Of a DNA stretch of 32,597 nt, positions 17,750-26,909 are shown piece after piece (position 1 is the first letter of the stretch; every line of letters starts with the position of its first letter). The position numbers and the translations under genes are program-made. Where the stretch lies: positions 1 to 32,597 of the forward strand of contig SVJP01000006.1 of the NCBI GenBank assembly GCA_015068925.1, written 5' to 3'. Origin of the DNA: Oscillospiraceae bacterium (GTDB lineage: Bacteria; Bacillota; Clostridia; HGM11514). The notes below the pieces were generated by a model. It saw nothing but the letters and a program-made list of their open reading frames with translations, did no database searches and was not told the origin of the DNA.

Positions 17750-17968
17750 ATGAAAAAAGTATATCGTATAGAAAATTTGGATTGCGCTCATTGTGCTGCA
17801 AAAATGGAACAAGCAATTGGAAAATTGGATGGAGTAGAGTCGGTTTCTATCAGTTTCCTGACGCAAAAGCTAATTCTGAATACAGAGGAAAGCAAGCTGG
17901 AACAGATTTTGACGGAAGCAGAAAAGATTTGCAAAAAAATTGAACCGGATTGTGCGATAAAGAGGTAA
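17750..17968 (+). CDS. Heavy-metal-associated (HMA) domain protein
   Basis: MKKVYRIENLDCAHCAAKMEQAI with CxxC. Confidence 0.92.
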   Translation: MKKVYRIENLDCAHCAAKMEQAIGKLDGVESVSISFLTQKLILNTEESKLEQILTEAEKICKKIEPDCAIKR

Positions 17969-17972
17969 TGGT

Positions 17973-19799
17973 ATGAACAAAAAAAGAAAAAAGCTGCTCA
18001 TCAGAATTCTGATTAGTGTGGCGTTGTTTGTTATCTGTATGTTATTGCAGGATCAAACCACTCCTTATTTGCTTCTGGTTTCCTATCTGATCGCCGGTGG
18101 AGATGTGTTGTTTTGTGCCATCCGCAACTTGTTTCGCGGTCAGGTATTTGATGAAAAAATTTTGATGGCAATTGCAACGGTCGGAGCAGTTTTATTGCAG
18201 GAATTTCCCGAGGCTGTATTTGTTATGGTGTTTTATCAGGTCGGGGAATTGTTTCAAAGCTATGCAGTGGAGAAAAGCCGAAATTCCATTGCACAGTTGA
18301 TGGCGCTCGCTCCTGACAGTGCATGGATTGAAGAACAAGGAACGTTGAATGAGGTTTGTCCTGAAAAAATTGAAATAGGGCAAATTGTGGTGGTTAAGCC
18401 GGGAGAAAAGATTCCTGTGGATGGTGTTGTGGAATTTGGTAATTCTTGTTTGGATATGGCTGCGCTGACGGGAGAAGCTTTACCTCGTGACGTTGCAGTA
18501 GGCGATGAAGTCATCAGCGGATGCATCAATCTGAAAGGTGTTTTAAAAATTCGTGCAAGCAAGGAATTTTCTGATTCGATGGTATCAAAAATTTTGGAAT
18601 TGGTGGAAAATGCTGTTTCTACAAAAGCAAAAACAGAGCAATTTATCACCCGATTTTCCCGTTGGTATACTCCTGTTGTGGTGGCTTTTGCCGTTTTTTT
18701 GGCAATGCTTCCTCCTTTGTTCGGATGGGGAGCATTGGGGATGTGGTGCCATAGAGCATTGAATTTTTTGGTAGTGTCTTGTCCTTGTGCTTTGGTAATT
18801 TCTGTGCCCTTATCTTTTTTTGGCGGAATCGGGAAAGCTTCCCGTCAAGGAATTTTAATCAAAGGTTCTCAGTTCGTTGAGGTGTTAGAACGGGTCACTA
18901 CCGTAGTTTTTGATAAAACCGGAACGTTGACCAAGGGATGCTTTTCGGTGGTGCAAATCAAAAGCAATGACCCTGAGGAAACACTTCGTCTGGCAGCTAT
19001 AGCGGAAAGCGCTTCCAATCATCCCATTGCCCAATCCTTACGACAGGCTTACGGAAAGGAAATTCCAACCGTTTCTCAAGCAGAAGAATTGGCAGGCTTT
19101 GGAATCAAAGCGATTATCGAAGGAAAAGAAGTATTGGCAGGCAATCAGCGGCTGATGGAACAATACGGGATTCCCACTCAAGATTGTGAAGGAGTCGGAA
19201 CGCGAGTGTTTGTGGCGGTGAATGGTGTGTTTTACGGCGTCATTTTGATTGCGGATCAACTGAAAGAACAAGCTGTCACAGCGGTGGAGCAATTAAAAAA
19301 ACAAGGCGTTAGTCGTATCATGTTGTGTACAGGAGATGAGGAAACGACAACCAAAGAAATAGCGAAGTGCTTGAAAATAGAAGAAATGTATGCACAATTA
19401 CTTCCTCAGGATAAGGTTTCTCTGATGAGGGGAATTTTGGAATCGGAGCAGAAAGGAAGTGTATTATTTTCAGGAGACGGCATCAACGATGCTCCTGTTC
19501 TGGCGTTGGCGGATGTAGGTGTTGCCATGGGTGCCTTAGGGTCAGATGCGGCAATTGAAGCGGCAGATGTGGTGTTGATGGATGATAACCCTGAAAAAAT
19601 ACCCCAAGCAATTTGTATTGCCAAGAAAACGATGGGGATTGTACGGCAAAACATTGGCTTTGCCTTGGGAATTAAATTGACGGTATTACTATTGAGTGCT
19701 TTTGGCATAACCGGAATGTGGGAAGCAGTATTTGCGGATGTGGGCGTGTCTGTTCTTGCCATCTGCAATGCTATGCGTACTCTTTACGGGAAAAAGTGA
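17973..19799 (+). CDS. cadA: Heavy-metal P1B-type ATPase (Cd/Zn/Pb-type)
   Basis: SCPCALVIS, VVFDKTGTLTKG, FSGDGINDAPVLALADVGVAMG; no N-terminal HMA domain. Confidence 0.95.
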   Translation: MNKKRKKLLIRILISVALFVICMLLQDQTTPYLLLVSYLIAGGDVLFCAIRNLFRGQVFDEKILMAIATVGAVLLQEFPEAVFVMVFYQVGELFQSYAVEKSRNSIAQLMALAPDSAWIEEQGTLNEVCPEKIEIGQIVVVKPGEKIPVDGVVEFGNSCLDMAALTGEALPRDVAVGDEVISGCINLKGVLKIRASKEFSDSMVSKILELVENAVSTKAKTEQFITRFSRWYTPVVVAFAVFLAMLPPLFGWGALGMWCHRALNFLVVSCPCALVISVPLSFFGGIGKASRQGILIKGSQFVEVLERVTTVVFDKTGTLTKGCFSVVQIKSNDPEETLRLAAIAESASNHPIAQSLRQAYGKEIPTVSQAEELAGFGIKAIIEGKEVLAGNQRLMEQYGIPTQDCEGVGTRVFVAVNGVFYGVILIADQLKEQAVTAVEQLKKQGVSRIMLCTGDEETTTKEIAKCLKIEEMYAQLLPQDKVSLMRGILESEQKGSVLFSGDGINDAPVLALADVGVAMGALGSDAAIEAADVVLMDDNPEKIPQAICIAKKTMGIVRQNIGFALGIKLTVLLLSAFGITGMWEAVFADVGVSVLAICNAMRTLYGKK

Positions 19800-19909
19800 T
19801 GGTACATTTTATTGCTTCGTGACATCATAATTTCAGCAAAGATGAAATTAACGAATTGCACCTTAGGTGCATGAAAGACGATTCCAAACAAAGAAAGGAT
19901 GATCAATTG

Positions 19910-20944
19910 ATGAACTATATACAGACTGTGACGGGCCGGATTTCTCCCGATGAAATGGGGTTTACATTGCCCCATGAGCATGTATTCTGGGATTTGAGCT
20001 TTTATTTGCCTGCAGATTTGAAGGATACGGATGAAACAGATGAAAGAAAGCAACCGGTATGCCCCCAAAATCTTGCGCAAATGAAATATCACTTAACAGA
20101 TTATCCCGATAACGTGATACAGCAGGATATGGAGATTGCATTAAAGGAGCTGAATTGGTATCAAGAAGCAGGGGGTGTGACCATTTGCGACAATGGCAGT
20201 TACGGACTGAACTGTGACCCTGTGATGCTTCGTGAGGCTTCCCAAAGAAGCGGTGTGCAGATTGTTCGCGGAACAGGAGCATATCAGGGAATTACATTAC
20301 CGTCTGAGATAGCAAAACTGGGCGTTGACCGGTTGGCAGAGCTTTTTATCAAAGAAATTGTTGTGGGAATTGGAACCACGGGCATCCAATGCGGATTTAT
20401 TGGTGAAATCGGCTTAAATGCAGGAATGCCTGAACGTTCTATTCGTTCTTTGGCAGCTGCAGCAATTGCGCAAAAAGAGACGGGCGCTGCCATTACTATT
20501 CATCAGCCCGGTCTTGAACATCGTGCCGATGAGATTTTTAAAATAATTGACGAAAATGGTGGAGATATTACAAAAACTGTGATGTGCCATTGTGACCCGT
20601 TTTTGCCGGAGCCTGAGTATATTGACCATATTGCAAAAAGCGGTGCTTATATTTCTTTTGATTTCTTTGGGCTTGAGGCTGTTTTGGGAGGTACGTTATG
20701 GCTTCCCACCGATCGTGACCGAATTGTGGGAATAAAAAAACAGATTGAATTGGGGAATTTAGAACATATTTTAATGTCTCACGACACCGCATATAAGTGT
20801 ATGCTTCGTCAATATGGAGGCTTTGGTTACGGACATATTAAAAAGCATATCATTCCCTTTATGCGATCCTTCGGATATGAGCAGGCATGGATTGATTGTA
20901 TGACTGTAGAAAATCCTAAGCGTGTTTTCAGCTTGGAAGTATAG
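19910..20944 (+). CDS. Phosphotriesterase-family metal-dependent hydrolase
   Basis: TLPHEHVFWDLS, GFIGEIGLNAGMPERSIRSL, ITIHQPG, MCHCDPF, LMSHDTAYKC. Confidence 0.9.
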   Translation: MNYIQTVTGRISPDEMGFTLPHEHVFWDLSFYLPADLKDTDETDERKQPVCPQNLAQMKYHLTDYPDNVIQQDMEIALKELNWYQEAGGVTICDNGSYGLNCDPVMLREASQRSGVQIVRGTGAYQGITLPSEIAKLGVDRLAELFIKEIVVGIGTTGIQCGFIGEIGLNAGMPERSIRSLAAAAIAQKETGAAITIHQPGLEHRADEIFKIIDENGGDITKTVMCHCDPFLPEPEYIDHIAKSGAYISFDFFGLEAVLGGTLWLPTDRDRIVGIKKQIELGNLEHILMSHDTAYKCMLRQYGGFGYGHIKKHIIPFMRSFGYEQAWIDCMTVENPKRVFSLEV

Positions 20945-21065
20945 TTGAAAAAGTCGGACTGCCGGGAGTAATTAAAAAATAAAAGAGATTGATTATAAAT
21001 TTCTAAATATAAAACAAAAAACCGTCAGGAAAATAAACGAAATTCCCTGACGGTTACTTGCTTTT
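20944..21065 (-). repeat. Interspersed hairpin/terminator repeat, copy R2
   Basis: Reverse complement reads AAGCAAGTAACCGTCAGGGAAT...TTTTCCTGACGGTTTTTTGTTTTATATTTAGAAATTTATAATCAATCTCT...CCGGCAGTCCGACTTTTTCAACT, closely matching R3. Confidence 0.85.
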
Positions 21066-21149
21066 ATAAAAAAGATATTTGTTTGCTGTGCTCTCCCATA
21101 AATCGTAGAGCCTAACATACCCATAATCAAAAGAACGAAGCAGCTTTTT

Positions 21150-22043
21150 TCATTCTTCTGAATTCCCTTTGTCGTTAAAAAAATTGTACGTAATTTCTGA
21201 CAGTTTGGCAATTGCCTGGTGACTGTCCCAACTGCTCCGGGTATTGTTTACCATGGCGCAAATCACATAATCTCCTTTGGGAGAAAATACAATTCCTACA
21301 TCAGCTTGAATATCGTCTGTTTCTCCTGTTTTATTGGCAATTTTGGTGCCTTCGGGGAGAAGAGCAGGAATTTTCTCTCTTCTTGTTTGACCCAACAACA
21401 GCTTTAACATTTCTTCATCATATTTGGGAGAAATACATTCTTTTCGGTAAATTTTTTCCAATGCAATACCACAATCTGTGACACAGGAATAATTGATTCC
21501 GGGAACCAGATATCCCGGGTCGTAATCAAACAACATCATCCCGTCTTGGGTTTGTGTGCAGCCGAGTTTTGCGGCGGTTTCATTCACATATTCTGCACCC
21601 TTATAAAAATCGCCATTTCCAATATAGGTTACCACTTCATTGGAGGCTGCATTTTCACTGTAAATAATCATTCGCTTTACTGTGTCCAGAATTTCAGGTG
21701 AAGAAGAAATCAACCCTTCCTGCAGTGCACGGTAAAACGCAATCATACGAAACATTTTAATCACGCTGGCAGGCTGCAATTGTTGGTTCTGATATTCCAA
21801 AACAGAATCAGAATCCAGGTGCTTTACATAAAAGGACCAGTCACCGCCGATTCCTGCGATTGCTTCTTCTACCTGTTCTCTTAACGGTTTCATATCAACG
21901 GGTTCGGGAGTCGGTTCCGGTGTTATCTCCACCGCAACCGGCTTCGCGGTAAGGGATGACACTGCAACGCCTGTCAGAACACTGCCAATTATCAGGATGG
22001 CGGCAAGAGTGATGAGTAATGATTTCCATTCTCTTTTATTCAT
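21150..22043 (-). CDS. Class A beta-lactamase-like serine hydrolase, membrane anchored
   Basis: N-terminal TM; PASVIKMF (SxxK), YSENAA (SDN-like), KTGETDD (KTG). Confidence 0.88.
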   Translation of the reverse strand: MNKREWKSLLITLAAILIIGSVLTGVAVSSLTAKPVAVEITPEPTPEPVDMKPLREQVEEAIAGIGGDWSFYVKHLDSDSVLEYQNQQLQPASVIKMFRMIAFYRALQEGLISSSPEILDTVKRMIIYSENAASNEVVTYIGNGDFYKGAEYVNETAAKLGCTQTQDGMMLFDYDPGYLVPGINYSCVTDCGIALEKIYRKECISPKYDEEMLKLLLGQTRREKIPALLPEGTKIANKTGETDDIQADVGIVFSPKGDYVICAMVNNTRSSWDSHQAIAKLSEITYNFFNDKGNSEE

Positions 22044-22055
22044 AAAAACACCTTT

Positions 22056-23303
22056 CTACGGAGTATAGACACAATTTCCGTTCTCGTCGTAAACTTCATA
22101 TCCGTCTGCCTTATGTTGATTTGCTAAATTTACTGCATTGGAGTATACTGCAAAAGCACCAAGCTGAGAAGATTTATCTCCTGCAAATTTTTGCACATAA
22201 TAAAGTCCCGTATATTCCGAGGAACTTGTAGACGAAGTGGTACTTGGGGTATAGATGCAATTGCCATAGTCGTCATAAACTTCATATCCGTCTGCTGCAT
22301 TTTTATCGGCTAAATTGATGGCGTTGCTTAATATTGCAAAAGCGCCAAGCTGAGAAGATTTATCTCCTGCAAATTTTTGTACATAATAAAGTCCCGTATA
22401 TCCCGAGGAACTTGTAGACGAAGTGGTGCTTGGAGCATAGATGCAATTTCCATAGACATCGTATACTTCATAGCCGTATGCCGCATTTTTGTCAGCTAAA
22501 TTGATGGCGTTGCTTAACACTGCAAAAGCGCCAAGCTGAGAAGCTTTATCCCCCGCAAATTTTTGCACATAATATAGTCCCGTGTATCCTGAGGAGGCAG
22601 TAGGGGTTGGGATGGGTTGAGGAATTTCGTCAAATAACCCTGAAACATCAAGGATATCTCCCGGTAAACCAACCATTCTTTTCTTTTGGCTGGAGGATGT
22701 CAAAAAGGAAAAATCCGTACTTTGATTATCGTAAAAAATGGTTGCGCCGAAATTGGCATACGCATCCTGAGAGGAGCTGTAAACAAAAACCGTTCCTGTT
22801 GTTTGTTCAATTATTTTGCCTTTAACAACTGCTCCTGACGAATCTAACTTCTGTTCATAAATTGTTACCGTGCTGTCTTGATATTTGGGAATGACAACGA
22901 ACAACTCCTGACCACCGCAATGAACCACATTGGGATTTTGAATCCCCAATTTGCTTGTCCAGACCGAAAGGTCAGACACCGAAGCGGTTGCTCCCAAAAC
23001 AGAGACCTTTCCTTGAGATACTTTTTCAAAATCAGAATTGATTTCATAGCTCGGCGTTTCTTGTGTCATCTGGTTATTGCCTGACAAATTTGGTTTCAAA
23101 ACGGAGCCGAAGAACACAATCATAGCAATAATGAGTAATAAGCAAACGCCTATGATGACAGAAATCAACAAGGCATGATTTTTTTGTTTTTGGGAACCCA
23201 TGTTGTTTGGTATGTACTGACTTTCTCTTCTCAGAGCATTTCCGCATCTGTGACAATGAGTATCATTTTGATTGACTTGTGTACCGCATTTTGAACAAAA
23301 CAA
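22056..23303 (-). CDS. Zinc-ribbon membrane protein with three C-terminal repeats
   Basis: MFCSKCGTQVNQNDTHCHRCGNAL zinc ribbon, one TM, three YTGLYYVQKFAGDKxSQLGAFAVLSNAINLADKNAADGYEVYDDYGNCIYTP units. TTG at 23303 preferred because the track GTG at 23312 lies inside the Shine-Dalgarno GGAGGTGAT. Confidence 0.85.
   Translation of the reverse strand: MFCSKCGTQVNQNDTHCHRCGNALRRESQYIPNNMGSQKQKNHALLISVIIGVCLLLIIAMIVFFGSVLKPNLSGNNQMTQETPSYEINSDFEKVSQGKVSVLGATASVSDLSVWTSKLGIQNPNVVHCGGQELFVVIPKYQDSTVTIYEQKLDSSGAVVKGKIIEQTTGTVFVYSSSQDAYANFGATIFYDNQSTDFSFLTSSSQKKRMVGLPGDILDVSGLFDEIPQPIPTPTASSGYTGLYYVQKFAGDKASQLGAFAVLSNAINLADKNAAYGYEVYDVYGNCIYAPSTTSSTSSSGYTGLYYVQKFAGDKSSQLGAFAILSNAINLADKNAADGYEVYDDYGNCIYTPSTTSSTSSSEYTGLYYVQKFAGDKSSQLGAFAVYSNAVNLANQHKADGYEVYDENGNCVYTP
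22059..22605 (-). repeat. Intragenic tandem repeat, three near-identical units of 186 nt (62 aa)
   Basis: Spacing GYTGLYYVQ to GYTGLYYVQ is 62 aa; long identical DNA stretches such as CTGAGAAGATTTATCTCCTGCAAATTTTTG. Confidence 0.9.
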
Positions 23304-23321
23304 TGTTATCACCTCCTTTTT

Positions 23322-23350
23322 ATCATACCATAAACAACCTCTTTTGTCAA
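23322..23350 (-). promoter_or_regulatory. SigmaA-type promoter of zinc-ribbon/serine hydrolase operon
   Basis: Minus strand TTGACA (23350-23345), 17-nt spacer, TATGAT (23327-23322). Confidence 0.75.
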
Positions 23351-23354
23351 TTCA

Positions 23355-23385
23355 TTTTCGACATAAAAACAGGTGATTTTCGACA
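23355..23385 (-). promoter_or_regulatory. Two tandem 0A-box-like sites
   Basis: Minus strand TGTCGAAAA at 23385-23377 and 23363-23355, period 22 nt, the proximal one 4 nt from the -35 hexamer. Confidence 0.6.
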
Positions 23386-23526
23386 TAAAACAGGTGATTT
23401 GCCAAGGTTTTCCTTTCATTTTTATTGACAAAAGCCCTGTTTTGGTGTACAATAAAAAACAGAACGAACTTATGACAACAGGAAGGAGGATTCAAATTTG
23501 TTTTCTGATACGGGAAAATTGATTTG

Positions 23527-24318
23527 ATGGATAAAAGGATGTTACTTTTGGTTGATGTGGGAAATACGAATATTGTATTCGGTATTTATCAGGAAGACAC
23601 CCTGGTCAGCAGTTTTCGGATGTCTACTCAGGCGGATCGTTCTCTGGATGAGATGGGTGTGCTGATTTTACAATTTCTGGCACTGAAGAATGTGAAAGCG
23701 GAAGAAATTGAAGATATTATTCTTGCTTCGGTTGTACCACAGATTATGTATCCTTTGTGTAAAGCGTTAAAATCCTATGTGGGAAGAGAACCCATTGTGG
23801 TGGATGGTTCGATGAATTTGGGTATGAAAAATAAATATGATAATCCAAAAGAAGTGGGCGCTGACAGGCTGGTCAATGCTGTTGCAGCAAAGGAATTGTA
23901 CGGTACGCCTTGTATTATTGTGGATTTCGGAACGGCAACCACCTTTTGTGCCATTGACAAAAACGGAGATTATTTGGGCGGTTCCATTTTGCCCGGTATT
24001 AAAATTTCTTTAGATGCACTTTTTTCCAAAACGGCAAAGCTGCCGAAAATTGAAATTGAGGACCCGGGAAAAATCATTGGAACCAATACAGTCACCAGTA
24101 TGCAATCCGGTATTTTTTACGGTTATGTGGGCTCGGTTGATTATATCGTAGATGAAATGACAAAGGAATTGGGCGGCGATACGAAGGTGGTTGCAACGGG
24201 CGGACTTTCTTCTTTGATTTCCACCAAATCCAAAACCATTCAGACAATCGACCGTAAATTAACCTTAAAAGGGTTAAAGCTGATTTATGACCGTCTGAAA
24301 AAAGGAGAACTCAAATGA
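23527..24318 (+). CDS. coaX: Type III pantothenate kinase
   Basis: MLLLVDVGNTNIVFGIY, GADRLVNAVAAKELYG, IIVDFGTATTFCAI, GGSILPGI. ATG at 23527 preferred to TTG at 23524. Confidence 0.96.
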   Translation: MDKRMLLLVDVGNTNIVFGIYQEDTLVSSFRMSTQADRSLDEMGVLILQFLALKNVKAEEIEDIILASVVPQIMYPLCKALKSYVGREPIVVDGSMNLGMKNKYDNPKEVGADRLVNAVAAKELYGTPCIIVDFGTATTFCAIDKNGDYLGGSILPGIKISLDALFSKTAKLPKIEIEDPGKIIGTNTVTSMQSGIFYGYVGSVDYIVDEMTKELGGDTKVVATGGLSSLISTKSKTIQTIDRKLTLKGLKLIYDRLKKGELK

Positions 24319-24782
24319 AGCAAATCATCCAATCTCCCATTAAAGCAAAAAAATGGGCAGGCTTGCTTGCCTTGGGTGTCATTATGGTCTTGTTGCTTCG
24401 GGCAAGATTGTCCAATTTTGCAGGAACCTTATTGACCATCGGCATTATGATTTTGTTTATTGATATGCTGGTGAATGGTGTTTTGGCGGAATATGAATAC
24501 GAAATTATGGACCATGTATTCCTTTATAAGAGAAAGTTTCAAAATCGGGAAAAGATTCTTTTTTTCGTTCCGTTGGATTCTGTGGTGATCATGGCAAAGG
24601 AGAATGACCCTATCTTGTCCCGGTATCAAATCCATAGCACCGGTAATTTGATTCCCCGTTTTTGTGAGGAAGAAAAATATGAGGTAGTGTATCGGGAAAA
24701 TGAGCGTTATTTTAAATTTCGGTTCATTCCCAATGAGGAATTTTCAGAAGGGTTTGCTGAGCAAATCAAGCCGATAGAATAG
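24315..24782 (+). CDS. Hypothetical membrane protein
   Basis: Overlaps coaX end (ATGA); two hydrophobic segments. Confidence 0.8.
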   Translation: MKQIIQSPIKAKKWAGLLALGVIMVLLLRARLSNFAGTLLTIGIMILFIDMLVNGVLAEYEYEIMDHVFLYKRKFQNREKILFFVPLDSVVIMAKENDPILSRYQIHSTGNLIPRFCEEEKYEVVYRENERYFKFRFIPNEEFSEGFAEQIKPIE

Positions 24783-24809
24783 AAATGAGGGCTGTTTGAA
24801 ACAAATAGA

Positions 24810-24847
24810 GGCTGTAGCAAGCAAAATAATTTTTGCTTGCTACAGCC
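24810..24847 (+). terminator. Terminator-like hairpin between convergent genes
   Basis: GGCTGTAGCAAGCAAAA-taat-TTTTGCTTGCTACAGCC. Confidence 0.8.
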
Positions 24848-24856
24848 CCTTGAATT

Positions 24857-25765
24857 TTACCAAGTTGTGATGTAGGGAGTAATTACTGCATCCAAATTAT
24901 CATATCTTGAATCACAATCGTCAAGATTTATGTCCGGTAAATTACGTGCCCAATTATGAGATGCAACGGTGTACCCATGAATTCTGTTAATGTTTGAAAC
25001 CAATTTGTTTGCTTCGGATAAGGCGGAGTTAATATAGTTGACAAAATCACCTTTATAATAGAAATTAGGATTTTGGTTCAAATGATACAGACGTTCCTGC
25101 AAAAAGGCTTGAACACTTTTTGCTCTGTTGATATTTCCTTGATTAATATAAAGAATGTCGTTTTCGTAATACAATTTTCCGCCAAATGTATCATCAATTG
25201 CATTAGTAACTTGTCCGATGGAGTTTCTGGCATAACGAATACTTTCGTTTAATTCATAAGCAGGCAGTAAGGTTTGCCAATCGGGATTGTATTCCATGAA
25301 AATATTACTGGTAAAGCTGATGCTGTCGGATACGGGATAGTAATTCACTTTTCCGTACCGCCATAAATCAGTCATGCTGATTAACATTCTTCCGTCTAAG
25401 CTATAAGCATTTACATAATCCCCATCCAAACGAACCCTTGTATTGCTGGAAACGACTGTGGACATTTTTTCTCTGACAAAAGTAGGTTCTATATCATCAA
25501 AGTTGTAAGGTGTCCAGGTTTTAAAAGGGTTATAATAAATGTCTAAAATTTCGGTTTTACCATTCCAACTGATGTCAAACCCATATCCTTGCAAATCTTC
25601 GGCAACGATATAGGATTCTCCGTTATAAACATATTGAGGGATTGCTTCGTTGTCAATATACGCCATGGTATTGGATGTGTAAACTGTGTTGTCAGCAGAA
25701 ACAGCCAAGCCTGCCAACAGAATCAAACATACACTGATTAACAGTGCGATTGAACATTTTTTCAT
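24857..25765 (-). CDS. Secreted protein, copper amine oxidase N-terminal/stalk-domain-like
   Basis: Signal peptide MKKCSIALLISVCLILLAGLAVSA; domain starting AYIDNEAIPQYVYNGESYIVAEDLQGYGFDISW; start 25765 by RBS. Confidence 0.75.
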   Translation of the reverse strand: MKKCSIALLISVCLILLAGLAVSADNTVYTSNTMAYIDNEAIPQYVYNGESYIVAEDLQGYGFDISWNGKTEILDIYYNPFKTWTPYNFDDIEPTFVREKMSTVVSSNTRVRLDGDYVNAYSLDGRMLISMTDLWRYGKVNYYPVSDSISFTSNIFMEYNPDWQTLLPAYELNESIRYARNSIGQVTNAIDDTFGGKLYYENDILYINQGNINRAKSVQAFLQERLYHLNQNPNFYYKGDFVNYINSALSEANKLVSNINRIHGYTVASHNWARNLPDINLDDCDSRYDNLDAVITPYITTW

Positions 25766-25794
25766 TTTGTTACTTCCTCTCATAAAAATTTTAA

Positions 25795-25998
25795 TTAGTT
25801 TCCTGCTAAGTAATTGTTGATTTTTTGAATCAACTGTTCCACGTCTGCCCCGTGAATGGCACAAGCGTCTTCAATGCTTTCACCGCTGGCGGAGGGACAA
25901 CCTAAGCAATGCATACCGATTTCTAAGAAAAATTCAGCAGTGCCCGGATCCAACGCCAAAACATCGGCAATAATCATATCCTTTGTTACTGTGGTCAT
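25795..25998 (-). CDS. DUF1858 domain-containing protein
   Basis: MTTVTKDMIIADVLALDPGTAEFFLEIGMHCLGCPSASGESIEDAC; AAAGGAG RBS fits ATG 25998. Confidence 0.92.
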   Translation of the reverse strand: MTTVTKDMIIADVLALDPGTAEFFLEIGMHCLGCPSASGESIEDACAIHGADVEQLIQKINNYLAGN

Positions 25999-26079
25999 GG
26001 GATTCACTCCTTTCTGTCAAAAAGTTTTCCTAATTCTATTATACATCTTTTTTCTTACTTTTGCAAGGGGAAAACGAGA

Positions 26080-26769
26080 TTATTCTAAAAATCCTCGTAA
26101 TTTTTCTACTGTTCTGATGGGAGCATCTTTTGAGTTTCCCCAGGGAAGGGATTCGTTTTTGTAATCAAATTTTTGGGTGAACCAATGAATTTCTTCTTTG
26201 ATTCTTGCCAGTTCTCTTTTTTCTATGGCAATTACCTGATTGCAAAATTCATTGGCTTCCTTTTTGGATAGGAATTTGGCAGCTTCCCTGAGCAACCGAT
26301 TAAAGTGAGGCAGGCAAAAGCCCTTGCAATTGTTGAATTTTTCTGAAAATTCATGGTTTTTCTTCCACATATAGAAAATTACATCCATATATTTCTCCAT
26401 GACAAATGCAATTTTGTCGCAGGCGGCACAAGTCTTTTCCGTTTGCTCCAATTCCTTTTTGATGGCTTCGGTTTGGGGTGCTTTGGACAACAGAGCGGTT
26501 TTGTTTAAAATTTCGTTTAAAGTATCCATATGGGTGTCCAACACCAATGCCAAGGGTAATTTATTTTGTGCTTCAAACAATAGACGGTAATGATGGGAAC
26601 AGAACCCTTTTTTATTGGTTTGAATCCGAAAATCCGGCTCCATCATGGCAGGACCTAACACAAATTCTACTGTGTTTTTTTCCAAATCCCGTTCTAACAC
26701 ACAAATGGGACATTCGCAGTCTTGGTCAAATGCTTCGTTGACCGGGATTTCATAAATTTTTTCTTTCAT
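26080..26769 (-). CDS. DUF6062-like family protein
   Basis: CECPICVLERDLE, GFCSHHYRLLFEAQNKLPLALVLDTHMDTL, CAACDKI, GFCLPHFNRLL. Confidence 0.7.
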   Translation of the reverse strand: MKEKIYEIPVNEAFDQDCECPICVLERDLEKNTVEFVLGPAMMEPDFRIQTNKKGFCSHHYRLLFEAQNKLPLALVLDTHMDTLNEILNKTALLSKAPQTEAIKKELEQTEKTCAACDKIAFVMEKYMDVIFYMWKKNHEFSEKFNNCKGFCLPHFNRLLREAAKFLSKKEANEFCNQVIAIEKRELARIKEEIHWFTQKFDYKNESLPWGNSKDAPIRTVEKLRGFLE

Positions 26770-26909
26770 GGTTACAATTCCTTTCTGCCCTTTCGCTGAG
26801 AGGGTGCTTTTATTATATCAGAATTCTTTAAAAAAAACAATAGATTCTCTGATATTTCTGAAAAACAAAGGATTTTTCCGGAAAAAGTCGAACATGGAAA
26901 GTGGGAGTG

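Noticed and set aside
23303-23312. GTG start at 23312 for the zinc-ribbon protein (from ORF track)
   Set aside because: The GTG lies within the Shine-Dalgarno GGAGGTGAT; TTG at 23303 has proper spacing and gives the typical MFCSKCG start.
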